The position numbers were made by a program, and so were the translations under genes. Positions 1-8,319 of a stretch of DNA of 64,000 nt are shown piece after piece. The first letter of the stretch is position 1. The number at the start of each line of letters is the position of its first letter. The DNA lies in assembly GCF_040813715.1 (NCBI RefSeq), contig NZ_JBFOCH010000001.1, one strand, 5' to 3'. This stretch comes from Mesorhizobium_K marinum. Its GTDB lineage: Bacteria > Pseudomonadota > Alphaproteobacteria > Rhizobiales > Rhizobiaceae. The notes under the pieces were generated by a model. That model saw only the letters and a list, made by a program, of their open reading frames with translations. It searched no databases and had not been told where the DNA came from.

Positions 1-1039
1 TCCGAGCCCGAACTCGAACTGCTGTCGACGCGCGCCACGCGGCTCGGGCTGAAAGCGCCGGTCTCGCTGCGCATCAATCCCGATGTCGACGCCAAGACCC
101 ACAAGAAGATCTCGACCGGCAAGAAGGAAAACAAGTTCGGCATCGCGTGGCAGCGCGCCCGCACCGTCTACGCCAGGGCCGCCGAACTGCCGGGCATCAG
201 GGTGACCGGCATCGACATGCACATCGGCAGCCAGATCACCGACCTGCAGCCCTTCGACGACGCCTTCGCGCTGCTCGCCGAACTGGTCGGCACGCTGAAG
301 GCCGACGGACACGCCATCGAGCATGTCGACCTCGGCGGCGGGCTGGGCATCCCCTACCGCACCGACAACGACCCGCCGCCGCTGCCCGACGCCTATGCCG
401 AGATCGTGCGCAAGCGCGTGGCGCCGCTCGGCCTGAAGGTGACGTTCGAGCCGGGCCGGCTGATCGTCGGCAATGCCGGCATCCTGGTCTCGCAGGTCAT
501 CTACGCCAAGGAAGGCGACGCCAAGAATTTCCTCGTCGTCGACGCGGCGATGAACGACCTGATCCGCCCGACCCTCTACGACGCATTCCACGACATCCGG
601 CCGGTGATCGAGCCGGCCGCAGACGCGCCGCGCATGGTCGCCGACGTCGTCGGCCCGGTCTGCGAGACCGGGGACTACCTCGGCCTCGACCGCGACCTGC
701 CGAAGCTGGCGCCGGGCGACCTGATCGCGGTNGTTCCACGACATCCGGCCGGTGGTCGAGCCGGCCGCCGACGCGCCGCGCATGGTCGCCGACGTGGTCG
801 GCCCGGTCTGCGAGACCGGGGACTACCTCGGCCTCGACCGCGACCTGCCGAAGCTGGCGCCGGGCGACCTGATCGCGGTCGGCACCGCCGGCGCCTACGG
901 CGCGGTGCAGTCGGGCACCTACAATTCGCGCCTGCTGGTGCCGGAAGTGCTGGTCGACGGCGACCGCTTCCACGTCATCAGGCCGCGCGGCACCTACGAG
1001 CAGCTGATCGCCCTGGATTCGGTGCCCGACTGGCTGTAG
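1..1039 (+). CDS. lysA: Diaminopimelate decarboxylase, 5'-partial and split by an assembly join
   Basis: PLP-dependent fold-type III enzyme that decarboxylates meso-diaminopimelate to L-lysine, the last step of lysine synthesis. The frame is open from base 1, so the N-terminal part with the PLP lysine lies outside the window. Visible family motifs are RINPDVDAKTH, the phosphate-binding DLGGGLGIPY, EPGRLIVGNAG and the active-site GPVCETGDYLG. A single N at 732 and a near-duplicate of 586-731 at 734-879 shift the frame. Removing one copy restores a continuous reading frame to the TAG at 1037-1039, so the gene is probably intact in the organism. The TIGR02302-type gene follows on the same strand about 110 bases on. 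Confidence 0.93.
586..879. other. Assembly join 1: N at 732 flanked by a 146 bp duplicate
   Basis: Bases 586-731 recur at 734-879 with three mismatches, separated by the N and one base. The duplication breaks lysA. Untrimmed overlapping contig ends explain it better than a biological repeat, because exactly the same arrangement occurs at each N in the window. Confidence 0.85.
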
Positions 1040-1148
1040 CCGCGCCCGGGCGGCCGGCGATCACGATTTGGCTACCGCCTCGCCTTTGCCGCACTTGCTG
1101 CTATTCTGCGCGATGAGCCGCGCCGGCGCGCGGCCGCTGGACGTGCTG

Positions 1149-3755
1149 ATGACGGACAAGAATGCGCAAGGATACGACCCCGGCCTGACCACGAAGCTGG
1201 CGCGCACCCGCATGGCGGTCCGCGCCACGATGGTCGTCGAACGCGGCTGGCCGCTCGTCCTCCCCCTGCTCATCGTCGGCAGCCTGTTCCTGACCATCTC
1301 CTGGCTCGGCATCTTCCGCATCCTGCCGGACGCGGTCCGGCTCGCCGTCATGATCCTGCTTGGCGCGGCGGCGCTCGCCGCGCTCTACCCGCTACGCTTC
1401 TACCGGCCGCCTCTCGACGCCGAGATCGACCGCCGCATCGAGCGCGCCAACCTGCTTGCCCATACGCCGGTCAGCGCGCAGACCGACCGGCCGAGCGGCC
1501 GCGCCGGAGCCTTCTCCGAAGCGCTCTGGCGCGAGCACCAGCGCCGCATGGCGGCGCGCCTTGGCGGCATCGTCGGAGACCTGCCCAAGACCGGCGTCGC
1601 CGAGCGCGATCCCTGGGGCCTGCGCGCGCTGGCGCCGCTGCTACTCGCGGCGGCCTTCGCCTTCTCGCTCGGGCCGCATGGCGGGCGGGTGAGCGACGGT
1701 TTCCGTGCGCATTCCTGGCTCGAGACGATCCCGCCGCGCATCGACGCCTGGGTGACGCCGCCGACCTATACCGGCCGGCCGCCGGTGTTCCTCACCTCTG
1801 CCGCGAACGGTTCCGCCGCCGTCGAGGGCGAAACGCCGGCAGTCTCGGTGTTCACCGTGCCGGAGAACAGCGAACTCTCGCTGCGCGTCACCGGCGGAAG
1901 CGGCGAGGAGACGCTGTCCTTCCTCGATGCGGCCGGCAATCTGAGGGATATCGGGCCGCAGGGTCCGACTGAGGTGAGCGCGGGCGCCGAGCCCGCCGTT
2001 CCGCCGCCCGCGGGCAGCGGCGTTCGCCAGTTCGCCAGCAAGCTGACCGGCGACGGCACGCTCAGCCTGAAGTCCGGTGAACGCGAGGTCGCCAGCTGGT
2101 CCTTCGCCGTCACGCCGGATCACGCACCGGCGATCCGCTTCGCCGGCGACCCGAAGCGCGCCGTCAACGGCGCGCTCGAGCTCGCCTACGAGGTCGAGGA
2201 CGACTACGGGGCGACCGAGGCGTTTGCCGAATTTGCGCTGGAGGACGCGCTGCCGCCCGGCGCGCGGCCGCTCTACGACCCGCCCGAGATGAAGCTCTCG
2301 CTGCCCCGCCGCGACGCCAAGGGCCCGGCGGCCAAGACCTCGCGCGACCTGACGGAGCATGTCTGGGCCGGCTCGCAGGTGAAGCTGACGCTGAAGGCGA
2401 AGGACGCCGCCGGCCAGGAGGCCGCCAGCGAGACGAAGACGCTGGCGATGCCGGAGAAGATCTTCACCAATCCGCTGGCCAAGGCGATCGTCGAGCACCG
2501 CAAGATCTTCTCGATCGACGCCAACCGGAAGCAACGCGCGATCGACCTCATCGACGCCATCACGCTGCGGCCCGAGGACACGTTCGACAACCCGTCGCAC
2601 TACCTCGGCATCATGACGGGCCGCACCAAGCTGGTGACGGCGCAGACCGACGACGAACTGCGCGCCGCCGCCGACTACATGTGGGAGATGGCGCTGACCA
2701 TCGAGGACGGCGACCTCTCCGCCGCCGAGCGGCGGCTGCGCCAGGCGCAGGAAGCGCTGCAGCAGGCGCTGGAGAACGATGCGTCGGAGGAAGAGATCGA
2801 TCGCCTGATGGCCGAGCTGCGCCAGGCGATGGACGAGTTCCTGCGCGAATTTGCCGAACGCGCGCTGCAGAACCCGAACATGGCGCAGCAGATGCCGCAG
2901 AGCGGCCAGGAACTGCGCCAGAACGACCTGCAGCGCATGCTCGACCAGATCGAGAACCTGGCCAAGTCGGGCAACCGCGACCAGGCGCGCGACCTGCTGG
3001 CCCAGCTGCAGCAGATGATGAACAACCTGCAGGCGGGCCGCCAGCCGAACCAGGGCGGCCAGCAGAATTCCGAGATGCGACAGCAGATGGACCGGCTCGG
3101 CGAGATCATGCGGCGCCAGCAGGAGATGATGAACGAGACCTTCCGCATGGACCAGATGCAGCCCGGCCGCCAGTCCGAGCAGGGCGAAGGCGGCGACCAG
3201 CAGCAGGGCGAGAACGGCCAGAACCGAGGCCAGGGCCAGGGCCAGCCGATGACCCCGGAAGAATTCGCCGAGGCGATGCGCCAGCTGCAGCAGGGCCAGG
3301 GCCAGTTGCGGGGCGAGCTGGACGCGCTGACCAAGAGCCTGGAAGGCATGGGCATGGAGCCCGGCGAGGGCTTTGGCGAGGCGGGCGACGCGATGGGCGA
3401 CGCCGAAGGCTCGCTCGGTCGCGGCGAAGGCGACCGCGCCGTCGGGCAGCAGGGCCGCGCGCTGGAAGCGCTGAGGCGCGGCGCCCAGAACATGATGAAC
3501 CAGATGATGCAGGCGATGCAGGGCGAGGACGGCGGCGGCCAGGAGGGCGGTCGCCAGCAGAACGCCGACCGCGACCCGCTGGGCCGCCCGCGCGCCACGC
3601 AGGGACCGGACTTCGGCGATTCGGTGACCGTTCCCGACGAGATCGACGTGCAGCGCGCGCGCCAGATCCTGGAAGCCATCCGCAAGCGGCTGGGCAACGC
3701 GCTGAGCCCCGAGCTCGAACGCAGCTATCTCGAACGGCTGCTGGAGATGAAGTAA
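1149..3755 (+). CDS. TIGR02302-type large membrane protein with Gln-rich tail
   Basis: Conserved alphaproteobacterial protein of unknown function, 868 residues from the ATG at 1149 (MTDKNAQG), which is preferred over upstream in-frame starts because family members begin there. Two hydrophobic helices lie near residues 34-53 and 62-80 and a third near 156-172. They are followed by a long periplasmic-like region and then a Met/Gln/Arg-rich low-complexity part (roughly residues 520-820) with many QQ and MMN runs, predicted helical or coiled. The C-terminal sequence LERSYLERLLEMK is also repeated after the N at 3825 as part of an assembly duplicate, but the gene itself is intact. Placement directly after lysA is common in rhizobia. 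No catalytic motif was recognised. Confidence 0.85.
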   Translation: MTDKNAQGYDPGLTTKLARTRMAVRATMVVERGWPLVLPLLIVGSLFLTISWLGIFRILPDAVRLAVMILLGAAALAALYPLRFYRPPLDAEIDRRIERANLLAHTPVSAQTDRPSGRAGAFSEALWREHQRRMAARLGGIVGDLPKTGVAERDPWGLRALAPLLLAAAFAFSLGPHGGRVSDGFRAHSWLETIPPRIDAWVTPPTYTGRPPVFLTSAANGSAAVEGETPAVSVFTVPENSELSLRVTGGSGEETLSFLDAAGNLRDIGPQGPTEVSAGAEPAVPPPAGSGVRQFASKLTGDGTLSLKSGEREVASWSFAVTPDHAPAIRFAGDPKRAVNGALELAYEVEDDYGATEAFAEFALEDALPPGARPLYDPPEMKLSLPRRDAKGPAAKTSRDLTEHVWAGSQVKLTLKAKDAAGQEAASETKTLAMPEKIFTNPLAKAIVEHRKIFSIDANRKQRAIDLIDAITLRPEDTFDNPSHYLGIMTGRTKLVTAQTDDELRAAADYMWEMALTIEDGDLSAAERRLRQAQEALQQALENDASEEEIDRLMAELRQAMDEFLREFAERALQNPNMAQQMPQSGQELRQNDLQRMLDQIENLAKSGNRDQARDLLAQLQQMMNNLQAGRQPNQGGQQNSEMRQQMDRLGEIMRRQQEMMNETFRMDQMQPGRQSEQGEGGDQQQGENGQNRGQGQGQPMTPEEFAEAMRQLQQGQGQLRGELDALTKSLEGMGMEPGEGFGEAGDAMGDAEGSLGRGEGDRAVGQQGRALEALRRGAQNMMNQMMQAMQGEDGGGQEGGRQQNADRDPLGRPRATQGPDFGDSVTVPDEIDVQRARQILEAIRKRLGNALSPELERSYLERLLEMK

Positions 3756-3952
3756 GCGCCCGGCCGGCGGTCAACCGGCCATGCCGGCTGCCTTGGCTAG
3801 CTCGAAATCCTTCTGCGCGAAGCGNTGCCCTGAGCCCCGAACTCGAACGCAGCTATCTCGAGCGGCTGCTGGAGATGAAGTAAGCGCCCGGCCGGCGGTC
3901 AACCGGCCATGCCGGCTGCCTTGGCTAGCTCGAAATCCTTCTGCGCGAAGCG
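3702..3952. other. Assembly join 2: N at 3825 flanked by a 123 bp duplicate
   Basis: Bases 3702-3824 recur at 3830-3952 with two mismatches. The duplicate holds the last codons of the TIGR02302-type gene and the last codons of the convergent GST gene. Neither gene is disrupted, but the apparent second C-terminus at 3830-3883 is not a gene. Confidence 0.85.
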
Positions 3953-4543
3953 CTTGTAGGCGGGGCGTTCCGTCAGCCGGTCGGCATAGTCCTTCAGAAC
4001 CGGGCTGTCGGCCAGTTGCCCGAGCGCTGTCATGGCGTATCCGATCGCCCCTCCGACCTGGGTGTCGGCGGCGGTGAACCGGTCGCCCGCGATGTAGGGC
4101 CGCGACGACAGCGTCCTTTCCAGGTGCCGCACCATGTCTTCGTAGGAGCCGAAGGAGAAGCGGCTCGGCACGTAGTCCCAGCCATGCGCCCTGACGGCGA
4201 GAACCGGATCGAAAACGGCGTCGGCATAGACCAGCCAGGACAGGAACGCGGCACGGTCGCGGTCGCCGGGCTTCGGCGCGAGGCCGGCCTCGCCGAAGGT
4301 TTCCGAGAGGTAGATCGAAATCGCCGCGCGCTCGGTCACGACGGTTCCGTCGTGCACGATGGCCGGCACCTTCTTGTTGGGCTGGATGGCGCGGTAGTCT
4401 TCCGCCACGCCCGCCGCGGCGCGGATATCAACGAGCTTCAGCTCATAGGGGACGCCCAATTCCTCCAGCAGCCAGAAGACGGTGGAACTGCGCGACCAGG
4501 GAGCGTGGTAGAAGGCAAGCATGGCGATCTCCTGTCCGGCCAT
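3899..4543 (-). CDS. Glutathione S-transferase family protein
   Basis: A 214-residue cytosolic GST, the usual length for the family. The N-terminal thioredoxin-like domain shows APWSRSSTVFWLLEELG and the cis-Pro/glutathione-binding segment VPAIVHDGTVVTERAAIS. The C-terminal helical domain shows the conserved RFTAADTQVGGAIGYA segment near residue 155. Bacterial GSTs conjugate glutathione to electrophiles or reduce peroxides; the substrate is not predictable. The start is either MAGQEIAMLAF at 4543 or the internal ATG seven codons later at 4522, where most family members begin. A perfect 10-bp hairpin sits just upstream (4564-4587), and a second GST gene lies upstream on the same strand. Confidence 0.88.
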   Translation of the reverse strand: MAGQEIAMLAFYHAPWSRSSTVFWLLEELGVPYELKLVDIRAAAGVAEDYRAIQPNKKVPAIVHDGTVVTERAAISIYLSETFGEAGLAPKPGDRDRAAFLSWLVYADAVFDPVLAVRAHGWDYVPSRFSFGSYEDMVRHLERTLSSRPYIAGDRFTAADTQVGGAIGYAMTALGQLADSPVLKDYADRLTERPAYKRFAQKDFELAKAAGMAG

Positions 4544-4563
4544 GCTCCACCAGTAGCAGACGG

Positions 4564-4587
4564 CTCCTGACAGCTTTCTGTCAGGAG
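4564..4587. promoter_or_regulatory. Perfect 10-bp inverted repeat upstream of GST gene
   Basis: CTCCTGACAG and CTGTCAGGAG are exact inverted arms around a CTTT loop, lying 20 bases upstream of the first GST start and 24 bases below the end of the second GST gene. No T-run follows on either strand, so an operator for the downstream GST gene is more likely than a classical terminator. The bound factor is unknown. Confidence 0.45.
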
Positions 4588-4610
4588 TACCGGCGACAGC
4601 GCGCTCGGGA

Positions 4611-5252
4611 TCAGGGCGACGGCAGGCCGGGATCGCTGCGGCTGAGCGTGGCCGACGCGGAGAAGGCGCGCCACCACGCCGACAGCCTGGCGTGGCCCGC
4701 GAGCGCCGAACCGCCTTCAGGGGCCATCGTGAAATAGGCCATCATCGCCCCCAGATGCAGGTCGGCGAGCGACAGCGACCCGGCGACCAGATGCGGACCG
4801 CCGGAAGCCAGGTCGTCCAGCGCCCGCAGGACGCCGGCGGACCGCTCGACGCCTTCCGCGATCATCGCCTCGTCGGGCGCCCTGCCCGAGGCCGGTGCGA
4901 ACACGCGCTGGGCGAAGACCTGCCGTACCAGCGGCCAGTAGGCATAGGAATCGGCGACCGCGATGACCTGGTTCATGCGCGCCCGCTCCCTCGGATCCCG
5001 GGGCTGCAGCGACGAACCGGCAAACGCCTCGTCGACATAGCGCGCGATCGCCGTCGTCTCGTAGAGAACGAACCCGTCATGGACGAGCGTCGGCACGCGA
5101 CCGAACGGGTGGAGGGCCAGATAGGCAGGCGGCACCGGCGAGACGAAGGGGTTCACCTCGACATGCGTCCAGGCAACGCCCTTCTCGAGCAGCGCCATCG
5201 CGACGATCCGCAGGTACACGCTGTAGCGGTAGCCATGCAGTTCGACGGGCAT
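4611..5252 (-). CDS. Glutathione S-transferase family protein
   Basis: 213 residues. The N-terminal thioredoxin fold starts MPVELHGYRYSVYLRIV and contains the cis-Pro motif GRVPTLVHDG and the glutathione-contacting ETTAIARYVD. The C-terminal all-helical domain carries the conserved SLSLADLHLGAMMAYF element. A Tyr/Ser pair in YRYSVYLR could supply the activating residue. It is transcribed leftward, five bases after the hpt stop, so probably co-transcribed with hpt. It is diverged from the neighbouring GST and is not a recent duplicate. The substrate is unknown. Confidence 0.87.
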   Translation of the reverse strand: MPVELHGYRYSVYLRIVAMALLEKGVAWTHVEVNPFVSPVPPAYLALHPFGRVPTLVHDGFVLYETTAIARYVDEAFAGSSLQPRDPRERARMNQVIAVADSYAYWPLVRQVFAQRVFAPASGRAPDEAMIAEGVERSAGVLRALDDLASGGPHLVAGSLSLADLHLGAMMAYFTMAPEGGSALAGHARLSAWWRAFSASATLSRSDPGLPSP

Positions 5253-5257
5253 GGCGG

Positions 5258-5800
5258 TCAGGCGTCGCCCTTGACGATGCCGACGAACGGCAGCTCGCGG
5301 AACGCATGCGCGACGTCCATGCCGTAGCCGACGACGAAATAGTCGGGACAGTCGAAGCCGACATAGTCGGCGTTCAGCGCCGTCTGACGGCGCATCCGCT
5401 TGTCGAGCAGCACCGCGATCGAGCAGCTGCGCGCGCCGCGCGACATCATGAGGTCTCGCGCGAAGGTCAGCGTCTTGCCCGATTCCAGGATGTCGTCGAT
5501 GAGCAGCACGTCGCGGCCGGCGACCTCGTTGTCGATGTCGCGCAGCACCCTGACCTCGCCGCTGGTGGTGCCGGCGCCGTAGCTCGAGATGAAGATGAAC
5601 TCGACCTCCGGCGACAGGCCTGCGTCGTGCATCGCCCGGATGAGGTCGGCCGCGAAGATGAAGGAGCCTTTCAGGACCGAGATGACGAGCAGGTCGTGAT
5701 AGTCCTTGCCCGCGATCTCCTTGGCGAGTTCCAGGTTGCGCCGGGCGATCGCCGACGCCGAAAAAAGAACCTCGATGTCCTTGCCCCTGACCACCGGCAT
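5258..5800 (-). CDS. hpt: Hypoxanthine phosphoribosyltransferase
   Basis: Purine salvage enzyme that transfers the ribose phosphate of PRPP to hypoxanthine (and guanine), giving IMP or GMP. At 180 residues it is the normal bacterial length. The PRPP-binding loop is plain at DVLLIDDILESGKT, the flexible-loop SSYGAGTTSGEVR segment precedes it, and VISVLKGSFIFAADLIR is the conserved N-terminal strand/helix. The C-terminal DYFVVGYGMD base-binding segment is also present. It lies between a small membrane protein gene upstream and a GST gene downstream, all leftward. Confidence 0.93.
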   Translation of the reverse strand: MPVVRGKDIEVLFSASAIARRNLELAKEIAGKDYHDLLVISVLKGSFIFAADLIRAMHDAGLSPEVEFIFISSYGAGTTSGEVRVLRDIDNEVAGRDVLLIDDILESGKTLTFARDLMMSRGARSCSIAVLLDKRMRRQTALNADYVGFDCPDYFVVGYGMDVAHAFRELPFVGIVKGDA

Positions 5801-5810
5801 GCGCTGAACC

Positions 5811-6452
5811 CTATTCCGCGAAGCTGACCGAAACGGTCTTCACCCCGTTCTTAGGGGCATCGAGGCGGCTGGAAAAGGCGAATGTTTCGCCGGGTGCCAG
5901 CGGGCGGCCGGATGTCCCCAGCCTGTAGCGCGTGACGAGGCCGTCATTTCCGGTGACCGCGATCTCCAGCGGCGGCAGGTGTTCGGTCGAGCGCCCGTCG
6001 TTGGCGGCTTCGCCGTCGATCAGCAGCAGCGGCCGGACGCCGGAGGTCTCGACGCGCGAGGTGACGCCGGAGATGCGCAGCGCGCTGCCCGACTGCCCGG
6101 CGCCGGCGAAAGCGCGGTCGCGCAAAAGCGCATGCCCGCCCGAAACCCAGAACGCCGCGACGACAAGGGCTATGCCGGTCGTCCAGAACAACGGTCCGCC
6201 GGGGCCCCTGCTCCGGGGTTCCTGCGCACCCCCTCCCCGCAGCATGTCCATGCGGCCGGCGGGCGGAGCGACGGGAGCCGGAGCGGACACCGGTGCGCGC
6301 GTCGCCGGCCCGGTATGGGCGGCAGCGGCAGGAAGGCTGATGAAGTCGGCGTCGATGACATCGTCGGCGGGCGTCGCGCGGGCCTCGGCGCCGAACCCGG
6401 CGCCGGTCATGATTTCGCCGGAAACGGCGCGTGGCTTCACCTCGTCAGCCAT
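5811..6452 (-). CDS. Membrane-anchored protein with DUF3426-like C-terminus
   Basis: 213 residues from the ATG at 6452 (MADEVKPRAVSG). There is a Pro/Ala-rich N-terminal half, one hydrophobic helix (FWTTGIALVVAAFWVSGG, about residues 100-118), and a periplasmic domain ending LAPGETFAFSSRLDAPKNGV that resembles the DUF3426 beta domain. In many rhizobia the gene divergent from ftsE encodes such a protein with an N-terminal MJ0042 zinc ribbon. No CxxC pairs are visible here, so this may be a ribbon-less variant. The function is unknown. It is divergent from ftsE and shares its promoter region. Confidence 0.7.
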   Translation of the reverse strand: MADEVKPRAVSGEIMTGAGFGAEARATPADDVIDADFISLPAAAAHTGPATRAPVSAPAPVAPPAGRMDMLRGGGAQEPRSRGPGGPLFWTTGIALVVAAFWVSGGHALLRDRAFAGAGQSGSALRISGVTSRVETSGVRPLLLIDGEAANDGRSTEHLPPLEIAVTGNDGLVTRYRLGTSGRPLAPGETFAFSSRLDAPKNGVKTVSVSFAE

Positions 6453-6502
6453 CCGGCGGACCATCCCTTGGAACCCGAGTCCTACGCGGGTAAACGGAAA
6501 TG

Positions 6503-6560
6503 GTTAACGCTTCGCAACGCAAGCCCGATTCGGGAGGAATTTTAAGCTTTGGTTAACCAT
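6503..6560. promoter_or_regulatory. Candidate CtrA-type boxes in front of ftsE
   Basis: GGTTAA at 6503-6508 and the palindrome TGGTTAACCA at 6550-6559 (containing TTAACCAT) resemble the CtrA half-site known in alphaproteobacteria. They lie in the 150-base divergent region between the membrane protein gene and ftsE. Cell-division genes are established CtrA targets in this class; binding here is inferred. Confidence 0.45.
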
Positions 6561-6628
6561 ACCGGACCGATGGTCGAGCATAGCCGGACGGCCCGCCAGG
6601 CGTGGCCGCAATCGAGGTTTTCCAGCAA

Positions 6629-7288
6629 TTGATCCGTTTTGAGAATGTCGGGCTGCGATACGGAATGGGCGCGGAAATCCTCCGCGACCTCTCCTTCGAC
6701 ATCCCCGCGCGATCGTTCCAGTTCCTGAGCGGGCCGTCGGGCGCCGGCAAGACATCGCTGCTGCGGCTGCTGTTCCTGTCGCTCAAGCCGACGCGCGGGC
6801 TGATTTCCGTGTTCGGCAAGGACCGGTCGCGAATCAGCCGGCGCGAGCTGCCGCACATCCGCCGGCGCATCGGCGTCGTGTTCCAGGATTTCCGCCTGCT
6901 CGACCACATGACCACCTACGAGAACGTGGCGCTGCCGCTCAGGGTGCGCGGCCGCGAGGAGGCGAGCTACCGCAACGACGTCGAGGAACTGCTGAAATGG
7001 GTGGGGCTGGGCGAACGCATGCACGTCCTGCCCCCGGTCCTCTCGGGCGGCGAGAAGCAGCGCGCGGCAATCGCAAGGGCGCTGATCGAGCAGCCGGAAA
7101 TCCTTCTTGCCGACGAACCGACAGGCAACGTCGACCCGCCGCTGGCGCGGCGGCTGCTGCGGCTGTTCATCGAGCTGAACCGGCTGGGAACCGCGGTGGT
7201 GATCGCCACCCACGACCTCGGCCTGATGGAGCAGGTCGACGCCCGGCGCATGATCCTGTCCGGCGGAAGGCTCGACATCTATGACTGA
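6629..7288 (+). CDS. ftsE: Cell division ATP-binding protein FtsE
   Basis: ABC-type ATPase that pairs with FtsX at the inner membrane and controls septal peptidoglycan hydrolysis. Walker A is GPSGAGKTS, the signature is LSGGEKQRAAIARAL, Walker B is ILLADEPTGNVD, and the H-loop is ATHDLG. I place the start at the TTG at 6629 (read as MIRFENVGLRYG), because family members begin exactly there and GAGG lies about 11 bases upstream. A GTG at 6602 would add nine residues. The end overlaps the ftsX start by eight bases, indicating translational coupling. Confidence 0.92.
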   Translation: MIRFENVGLRYGMGAEILRDLSFDIPARSFQFLSGPSGAGKTSLLRLLFLSLKPTRGLISVFGKDRSRISRRELPHIRRRIGVVFQDFRLLDHMTTYENVALPLRVRGREEASYRNDVEELLKWVGLGERMHVLPPVLSGGEKQRAAIARALIEQPEILLADEPTGNVDPPLARRLLRLFIELNRLGTAVVIATHDLGLMEQVDARRMILSGGRLDIYD

Positions 7289-8276
7289 GACGGCTGTCGG
7301 TGCGAGCTTCACCGAAGACGGCATCGCCGAGGGCGAAGGCGGCGTGCGGCGCGCGAAGCGGCGCATGGCACCGATCGTCCCGGCGCAGAACGTGGCCGGA
7401 CGCGCGCTGGTGTCGGTGATCGCCATCATGACGTTCCTGTCGTGCCTGACGCTCGGCGCGGTGACGCTGGTTCGCGACACCGCTGCCGTCTGGGAGAGCC
7501 AGATCTCGCGGGAGGCGACGATCCAGATCAAGCCCGCCGAAGGGCTCGACATGGAGGCGGCGCTGGAAAGGGCGGCGGAGATCGCCAGCGGCTTCCCCGG
7601 CATCACCGGCGCGCGCATCGTCGACCGGGAAGCGACGGCGCGGCTGCTGGCGCCCTGGCTCGGAAGCGGCCTGGACATCGACGAACTGCCCGTGCCGCGC
7701 CTCGTCATCGTGACGATCAACGAGGACTATCCGCCGAACTTCGCGCGCCTGGGCGAGGCGATCACCGCCGAACTGCCGCAGGCTTCGCTCGACGACCACC
7801 GCACATGGGTCGACCGGCTGGTGACCATGGCGCGCACCACGGTGACGATCGGCATCGCGGCGCTGGCGCTGATGCTGACGGCGACCGTGCTGTCGGTGGT
7901 GTTCGCCACGCGCGGCGCCATGGCCGGCAACGGCCACATCATCGAAGTGCTGCATTTCGTCGGCGCCGAGGCGCGGTTCATCGCCCGGGAGTTCCGGCGC
8001 CATTTCCTGGCCACCGGCATGAAGGGAGCCGCCGGCGGCGGGCTTGCGGCGATCGCCGTGTTCATCGTGGTGTCGTTCTGGTCGGCCCGCAACCTGGCGA
8101 CGCCGCAGGCGGACCAGGCGACAGCCCTGTTCGGCAATTTCGCGATCGGCCTCAGCGGCTACGCCGGCGTGGCGCTCATCGTGCTCCTGGTCGGCGTGCT
8201 GACCGCGGCGACCTCGCACGCCACCGTCGTCGCCTACCTGACCGATATCGAGACACGCCAGACCGACCAGGGCTGA
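7281..8276 (+). CDS. ftsX: Cell division protein FtsX
   Basis: Permease-like partner of FtsE, 331 residues. A charged cytoplasmic N-terminus is followed by TM1 (ALVSVIAIMTFLSCLTLGAV, about residues 42-62), a periplasmic extracellular-loop domain to about residue 175, and three more TM helices near 180-205, 235-258 and 283-305. The family architecture is four TMs with the large loop after TM1, which this matches. The loop activates cell-wall amidases or their adaptors. It overlaps ftsE by eight bases. A YdcF-like gene follows 43 bases downstream. Confidence 0.92.
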   Translation: MTETAVGASFTEDGIAEGEGGVRRAKRRMAPIVPAQNVAGRALVSVIAIMTFLSCLTLGAVTLVRDTAAVWESQISREATIQIKPAEGLDMEAALERAAEIASGFPGITGARIVDREATARLLAPWLGSGLDIDELPVPRLVIVTINEDYPPNFARLGEAITAELPQASLDDHRTWVDRLVTMARTTVTIGIAALALMLTATVLSVVFATRGAMAGNGHIIEVLHFVGAEARFIAREFRRHFLATGMKGAAGGGLAAIAVFIVVSFWSARNLATPQADQATALFGNFAIGLSGYAGVALIVLLVGVLTAATSHATVVAYLTDIETRQTDQG

Positions 8277-8319
8277 GGCGGCGGAGGCAACTGGGGATAA
8301 CCTGCCCGGGCAAACAGCG

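Noticed and set aside
586..879. True tandem duplication within lysA
   Set aside because: The copies flank an N, as at four other places in the window; an untrimmed contig overlap is the simpler reading.
2681..3883. 400-residue frame inside the TIGR02302-type gene
   Set aside because: Low-complexity Arg/Ala/Gly frame without motifs, created by high GC in the alternative frame.
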